From Portibacter marinus (GTDB lineage: Bacteria > Bacteroidota > Bacteroidia > Chitinophagales > Saprospiraceae): DNA of 64,000 nt. Each line of letters begins with the position of its first letter. Positions within the stretch are counted from its first letter, which is position 1. The DNA lies in the NCBI RefSeq assembly GCF_021533195.1, contig NZ_JAJNKB010000005.1, forward strand, positions 186,001 to 250,000, read 5' to 3'. The position numbers and the translations under genes were made by a program. The notes under the pieces were generated by a model. The model searched no databases. It had not been told where the DNA came from and saw only the letters and a program-made list of their open reading frames with translations. Shown piece by piece: positions 59,453-64,000 of the stretch.

Positions 59453-61915
59453 ATGACAAAAGTGATTATTAAATCGCTCTTAAATGTTGTGGTAGTATTT
59501 CTACTACTGCCAGTTTTGGGTATGTCTCAGTCAAATCCTCAGGTTCTATATAAAGATATCATAGATTCTGAATTTCATTTTTCCTTCATTAGTAGTGCTG
59601 CACCTCCTGTAGTTTTAGAACACCCATCCCATGGTAGTTTTAGCTTACAAACTACACCTGATGGTGAAAATACCTATAACTATACTTATGCACCAGGTAT
59701 AGCAGAAGGGGAGACACAAGCAGTTATTGAGTATTATAGAGTAAATGAAGTTACTGGTGCCTTAACTCCTGACTATACCACTATATATTTCAGAATCACA
59801 CCTTCGCTTATAAGTTGTTCAGATGATCGAATCATCATTGAGAAGAATGCTGGTATTACTTCTGTTGATGTGTTGGCCAATGACAGTAGAACTGATGGGC
59901 CGTTGGTTTTAGAGTCTTTACTTTACTCGGAAAATGGAGCAGCCACAATCATCAATGGTAGGATTATGTTTATGCCAGATCATGATTTTGTGGGAGATGC
60001 GTTTATTTATTATAGCGTAAAAGACCAAAAAGGGAAGAAAGGATCTGGTTTGCTTAAAGTTAAGGTGGTTGATCTTGCGACTATTCCACAGAAAAAAGAG
60101 CTCTTTTATATTAGTTATGGCGGAGAACCAGTTGAAATAGATTTACCATTGAACGGTTTTAAGGTTAATGGAAATTTGAGCTATGGTTCTTTCAAGCAAG
60201 TCGACGGTGCTAATATGTATATTCCGTCGGGCAATCAATCCACTACAGAAGTTTTTGAACTTAAAAAGGATGGAATTACGAGGAAGATCAATGTTAAAAT
60301 GATCTATATGCCTCGTCCTAATAGTTGGGTAAGAGATGATGTGAGATATACGACAAAGGGGGAGAAAGTTACCCTTGATGTAACCAAGAATGACCTTAAG
60401 AAAAATCAGCAGATCATTCAGCACTCCAGTGACTTGGTTCCCGGGTTATCCAGTGGCCTATTTACCTATGAACCGCCATCCTACTACACGGGTTCTAGGA
60501 AGATGACTTACACAGTCAGCGATGGTTATGATAGTGAAACTGGATTTGTTACGGTTCATGTTAATAATTTTAATCCTCAAACAAGACATGATTATGAATT
60601 TCTAGCATTGGGGAATAATACGCTGGTCATCAACTATAGTATTCCGATCGAGAAATTCACTTTTGAATTAATAGAAGCGCCTGAACGTGGTAGTGTAGTC
60701 ATTAACGATGGTAAATCCACCATTAATTTTGAATGTGACGCCATTTCGGGTAACAACCTTATTCTTTATGATCCAGATTATAATTATACAGGGAAAGATG
60801 CTTTTAGAGTAAGATACTGCGTAGAAGGATCATGTAAGAATATCGAAATTGCTGTTGATGTAGTGCAGAACAAAGAAGATATTTGTCATTGCTATACAGG
60901 GTGTGTGTGGGCTGGTGATGCCAATAATGATGGAGTGGTCAATGCTTCTGATTTAATTTCAATGGCGAGTGCTTTTGGCGAAAGTGGTGCCGACTCTGAC
61001 ATGGGTGGTGTATGGTTGGGAAGGAAAACAGAGGATTGGAATTTTGTTTCTGACAATGGGATTAATGCTAAGTTTGCCGATTCTGACGGAAATGGGCTTG
61101 TTGATGAATTCGATTTTGATGCGATTGAGGAAAACTACAATCAAAATCATGCACTGGTTCCTCCTCAGTTTATAGAAAGACGAGATTTCCCTTTCACTAT
61201 TGATCTGGAGAAAGATACCGTTTATGCGGGAGATTTGATCACATTTGATATTGGAATTGGAAACGCATATTACCCAGCACTAGAGGTCAATGGTTTGTCT
61301 TACTCCCTAGGATTTCCGCCCTCTTTTGTAGACTCTACATCATTTAAAGTTGCTTATCAAAGCAACTCTTGGTTTGGCATTGATGAAAAATTAGTTTCAA
61401 TTTCGAAACAAATACGGAAAGGATGGGTCGAATCAGCTGTCGGCAGATTGAGTCCAGCACATAAGAGTGGTCATGGGGTTATTGGTAAGATTAGTTTTAT
61501 TGTAGAAGAAGATGTAGTGGGTGGTTTTAGAGTAAAAAATGATGGAATTATACCACTAACGATTCAAGTTTCAGACATTCAAGTTGCAACAGGAGATGGT
61601 GCCATTGGTGCACTTGACGACACTGGAATAACAATTTATATCAATGTGAATAAAAGGTCTGAAGAAAAGGAAAATGCTCGACTTTTGGTATTTCCTAACC
61701 CCGCTCAAAATGTCCTAAATCTTCACATGAATGGAGGACATGAAATTCTTTCTTATCAGGTATTGAACATCAATGGACAGGTGGTGAAAGCCCAATCTGG
61801 TCTTCTAAATCGCTCTGAGGTTTTTTATGTCAATGATTTGAATCCAGGCGTATACATCTTAAAGGCCAATACTACTTCTGGAATAAGGGTAGAGAGGTTT
61901 GAAGTTCTAAAATAA
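59453..61915 (+). CDS. Large secreted protein with cadherin-like/dockerin-like repeats and T9SS sorting domain
   Basis: The 820-residue protein starts MTKVIIKSLLNVVVVFLLLPVLGMSQ, a signal peptide. The first 470 residues hold Ig/cadherin-like modules with repeated VLANDSRTDGPLVLES-type and VTKNDLKKN-type segments. At about 488-555 two EF-hand-like loops, GDANNDGVVNASDLISMASAF and DSDGNGLVDEFDFDAIEENY, form a dockerin-like calcium-binding unit. A cohesin-like beta-domain and a T9SS sorting domain (LVFPNPAQNVL to RVERFEVLK) follow. Dockerin repeats in Bacteroidota are common in cell-surface proteins; no cellulosome is implied. Function unknown. An ATG 36 bp upstream was rejected because the signal peptide fits the later one. 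Confidence 0.83.
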   Translation: MTKVIIKSLLNVVVVFLLLPVLGMSQSNPQVLYKDIIDSEFHFSFISSAAPPVVLEHPSHGSFSLQTTPDGENTYNYTYAPGIAEGETQAVIEYYRVNEVTGALTPDYTTIYFRITPSLISCSDDRIIIEKNAGITSVDVLANDSRTDGPLVLESLLYSENGAATIINGRIMFMPDHDFVGDAFIYYSVKDQKGKKGSGLLKVKVVDLATIPQKKELFYISYGGEPVEIDLPLNGFKVNGNLSYGSFKQVDGANMYIPSGNQSTTEVFELKKDGITRKINVKMIYMPRPNSWVRDDVRYTTKGEKVTLDVTKNDLKKNQQIIQHSSDLVPGLSSGLFTYEPPSYYTGSRKMTYTVSDGYDSETGFVTVHVNNFNPQTRHDYEFLALGNNTLVINYSIPIEKFTFELIEAPERGSVVINDGKSTINFECDAISGNNLILYDPDYNYTGKDAFRVRYCVEGSCKNIEIAVDVVQNKEDICHCYTGCVWAGDANNDGVVNASDLISMASAFGESGADSDMGGVWLGRKTEDWNFVSDNGINAKFADSDGNGLVDEFDFDAIEENYNQNHALVPPQFIERRDFPFTIDLEKDTVYAGDLITFDIGIGNAYYPALEVNGLSYSLGFPPSFVDSTSFKVAYQSNSWFGIDEKLVSISKQIRKGWVESAVGRLSPAHKSGHGVIGKISFIVEEDVVGGFRVKNDGIIPLTIQVSDIQVATGDGAIGALDDTGITIYINVNKRSEEKENARLLVFPNPAQNVLNLHMNGGHEILSYQVLNINGQVVKAQSGLLNRSEVFYVNDLNPGVYILKANTTSGIRVERFEVLK

Positions 61916-61976
61916 TCTTTTGTTTTTTCTTTTTAAGCTCGGATGTTAAACTGTTCGATATTCACGAGTTTTGGGA

Positions 61977-61997
61977 CTGGCAAATTCCATTTGTCGG
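61977..61997. repeat. Single dispersed palindromic repeat
   Basis: CTGGCAAATTCC then ATTTGTCGG carries the GGCAAATGGAATTTGCC core in reverse, with two mismatched positions in the arms, preceded by TTGGGA as at 39731. It is intergenic, after the T9SS protein gene. The rest of the 61916-62119 gap shows no gene. Confidence 0.75.
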
Positions 61998-62119
61998 AAA
62001 AGTACCTAAAGCCTCTGGTCAGAAAAATACCGAGTCCCTAGCACAAACTAAGTCCACTTGAAAAGTCTTTTAGATGTTAACCATATCTAACCTTTTCTAC
62101 CTTTTTTAAGTAGCCAGTA

Positions 62120-62839
62120 TCACAACCTGTTTTGATTGACAATATCCAACAATTCATCCCTGTAATTTTTGCCGATGGGCAATTGCTTGACTTTGCCATT
62201 TTCTAAGACTTCGACAGTATTTCCAACCACAGCCTGGATCTTATTCAATCCCAAAATATAGGAACGGTGAATTCGCTTAAAGAACTTCTCAGGAAGTTTG
62301 TCCTCCAGGCTCTTCATAGTCTGAAGGGTTATGACTCTGCCAGTTTCCATCCTTATAATGACATAATCTTTCAGGCCCTCAATATATAAGATGTCATTGT
62401 AATTAACCTTGATCAATTTCTTATCAGCCTTCACAAAAATATACTCATCATCGTCATTCCCAGCTGATCCACTATCTGACTTTGAGCCAATCTTCTCTGT
62501 AGCTTTATTTACCGCCTTCATGAAGCGATCTAGTGAAATAGGTTTAACCAAATAGTCCACAGCGTCCATTTCAAAACCTTCTACAGCATAATTTGAATAA
62601 GCTGTTGTAAATATGACTTCCGGCGGATTTTTCAAGGATTTATAGAAATCGATACCAGTCAATTGAGGCATTTGAATATCAAGAAAAATAAGGTCAATAT
62701 CATGCTTCTTTAAAGCATCATTGGCTTCAAATGCATTTTCACACCTTTGAACTAAGTTGACTTCCGGCATCTGTTCGATAAATGTTTCAAGAACATCTAG
62801 GGCCAAGGGTTCATCATCTATTATTAATACATCGATCAT
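62120..62839 (-). CDS. LytTR-family response regulator
   Basis: The 239-residue protein has a receiver domain with the acidic pair in VLIIDDEP, phosphoacceptor Asp54 in FLDIQMP, and YLVKPI, and a LytTR DNA-binding domain from about 140 (EYIFVKADKKLIKVNYNDILYIEGLKDYV, then FFKRIHRSYILGLNKI). It pairs with the kinase encoded 13 bp upstream on the same strand. Target genes cannot be read from the window. Confidence 0.93.
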   Translation of the reverse strand: MIDVLIIDDEPLALDVLETFIEQMPEVNLVQRCENAFEANDALKKHDIDLIFLDIQMPQLTGIDFYKSLKNPPEVIFTTAYSNYAVEGFEMDAVDYLVKPISLDRFMKAVNKATEKIGSKSDSGSAGNDDDEYIFVKADKKLIKVNYNDILYIEGLKDYVIIRMETGRVITLQTMKSLEDKLPEKFFKRIHRSYILGLNKIQAVVGNTVEVLENGKVKQLPIGKNYRDELLDIVNQNRL

Positions 62840-62852
62840 TTCACAAATTTAG

Positions 62853-63905
62853 TTAGTTATTTAATTTTATTTTCAAATCTATACAGTAGTTATTGGGGCT
62901 GTCCTTAATGCTCAGTTCATGGCTATCAGGATAAAGCAGGTTCAGTCGTCGTTTGACATTGACAAGTCCGATACCTCCACTTTTTTTCCCGTTAGGATTG
63001 GGCGCAGATTCAGCTTTGCTATTGTCAATAGAAAAGTGGACATCATTCTCTGATATCTTCATCAATATTTTCACATATCCCCCGCTTAATTGATTACTCA
63101 AGCCGTGTTTAAAACTATTCTCCAGAAAGGGAATGAATAATAGCGGAGCTATTTTTTGATCCTTTATCAGACCGGATACCAAAAAATCTATTTTTATATT
63201 TTTTTTCTGCCTTAGTTTTTCAAGTTCCAGGTAATTCTCCAGATAATTCACTTCCTTCCTCAAAGGCACCCTTTCCTCATTACATTCATAAAGCATATAT
63301 CGCATCATTTCTGAAAGTTTCAGAACGATTTCAGGAGCTTGGTCTGACTTCTTTAAGGTCAAGGCATAAAGGTTGTTGAGCGTGTTAAACAGAAAGTGAG
63401 GATTGATTTGAGATTTGAGAAAATTTAGCTCGGACTCCGTATTTTTATGTTGAAGTTCCATCTTTTCCACACTTCCTTTCTGCCAGTCTAGAATGATTTG
63501 AAAGATGGTAGAAATAGACCCATAGAAGAGCAGTTGGAAAAAAATAATGCCTTGCCTCGATATAAAATAGGTCTGAACTCCCGGTTGATCACTGAACAGC
63601 AGGTAAAAAATAATGGTCTTTAAGGGGGTGAGAATGATGGCTGTAAGAACCAGTGCAATGGCATAATTGATTCCACTATTTCTTCTAAGATAATTGGGAA
63701 TTAAAAAATATAAATTGAAGTACACAATGACCATGTAAAAACAGATCGTCACTAACTCTTTGATAAGTGTAAAAACGCTTGAGGGGTTAGGGTCTATTAA
63801 TATCAATGCAATGTAGAGCCCTACCCAGAAAAGAGCATGAAATAAAGTATCCCGTTTTGCCCAATCCGGTATGTTGAACTTCAAATCCGATCTAATACTC
63901 ATCAT
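62853..63905 (-). CDS. LytS-type sensor histidine kinase
   Basis: The 350-residue protein has four hydrophobic segments in the first 140 residues (around 21-38, 47-68, 82-103, 119-140), then the His_kinase block NPHFLFNTLNNLYAL with His170, and the ATPase regions PLLFIPFLENSFKHG and GGIGLVNVKRRLNLLYP. It is the membrane kinase partner of the LytTR regulator; stimulus unknown. The start uses one of two adjacent ATGs. Confidence 0.92.
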   Translation of the reverse strand: MMSIRSDLKFNIPDWAKRDTLFHALFWVGLYIALILIDPNPSSVFTLIKELVTICFYMVIVYFNLYFLIPNYLRRNSGINYAIALVLTAIILTPLKTIIFYLLFSDQPGVQTYFISRQGIIFFQLLFYGSISTIFQIILDWQKGSVEKMELQHKNTESELNFLKSQINPHFLFNTLNNLYALTLKKSDQAPEIVLKLSEMMRYMLYECNEERVPLRKEVNYLENYLELEKLRQKKNIKIDFLVSGLIKDQKIAPLLFIPFLENSFKHGLSNQLSGGYVKILMKISENDVHFSIDNSKAESAPNPNGKKSGGIGLVNVKRRLNLLYPDSHELSIKDSPNNYCIDLKIKLNN

Positions 63906-64000
63906 CTGTATTTACAATGATTCCAACTGAAAATTGGTTTTCCTATGGCTTGTTTTTAGATCAATCATCACCAGCGATCGATGAATCACTTCCAAAAATA
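63906..64000. other. Window edge upstream of the kinase gene
   Basis: These 95 bases presumably hold the start region of the kinase operon. No gene or clear promoter was recognised. Confidence 0.3.

Noticed and set aside
1-64000. tRNA, rRNA, tmRNA, prophage or replication-origin elements
   Set aside because: None was recognised by reading; short tRNA-like stretches lacked a full cloverleaf. A covariance-model scan would be needed to exclude small RNAs.

Overview
The window reads as a chromosome segment of a free-living Bacteroidota bacterium, most likely near the Saprospiria/Lewinella-type lineages (inference from gene content only). The signs are a SusC/SusD pair, several secreted proteins ending in type IX secretion (T9SS) C-terminal sorting domains, TAnnTTTG-type promoters, weak Shine-Dalgarno use, LytTR signalling and a DUF4249 protein. 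No rRNA, tRNA, CRISPR array, prophage or complete insertion sequence was seen.

Layout. 1-2000: end of a DUF4249 protein, rhomboid protease, rlmH. 2000-24000: a glycan-utilisation region. It has an NrtR-like Nudix/winged-helix regulator overlapping a secreted GH13 enzyme, a RAYT-type transposase flanked by two palindromic repeat families, a five-module SusE/F-like protein divergent from susC-susD-GH53, and a leftward run with an APP1-type phosphatase, a SusA-like GH13, a small envelope protein, a CocE-type hydrolase and a large BNR/VPS10 protein. The SusD protein carries two SusE/F-like modules inserted in its own sequence. 24000-46000: valS, an ADP-ribose pyrophosphatase-like Nudix enzyme, an AT-rich patch with a PA-domain T9SS protein, an orphan lipoprotein and a stranded T9SS sorting-domain remnant, a queuosine-precursor transporter, ctlX, a TonB receptor, a lamin-tail/cupredoxin protein, a phosphoribosyltransferase, an HdrDE/GlpC-like Fe-S pair, a photolyase and TPR lipoproteins.

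46000-56500 (leftward): a sulfur-assimilation operon of siroheme sulfite reductase, cobA, precorrin-2 dehydrogenase/ferrochelatase, APS reductase, ferredoxin-NADP reductase, 2Fe-2S ferredoxin and hemD, followed by hemB (own promoter), a TPMT-like methyltransferase, a PNPOx-like protein and an outer-membrane protein. The sulfite reductase is thus encoded with its cofactor pathway and electron donors. Ahead of it lies a 31-codon leader ORF with the run MMCCCCCMM, then an intrinsic terminator, and a segment after the Cys codons that can pair with the 5' arm of that terminator. This looks like a complete cysteine/methionine-sensing transcription attenuator and is the most striking element here.

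56500-64000: a LOG-family protein with a helical-repeat partner, a long AT-rich leader holding a hairpin, a large T9SS protein with dockerin-like repeats, and a LytTR response regulator/LytS-type kinase pair. A palindromic repeat built on GGCAAATGGAATTTGCC is scattered at about 26.7-26.9, 39.74 and 61.98 kb, and a close relative lies beside the RAYT gene near 6.5 kb.
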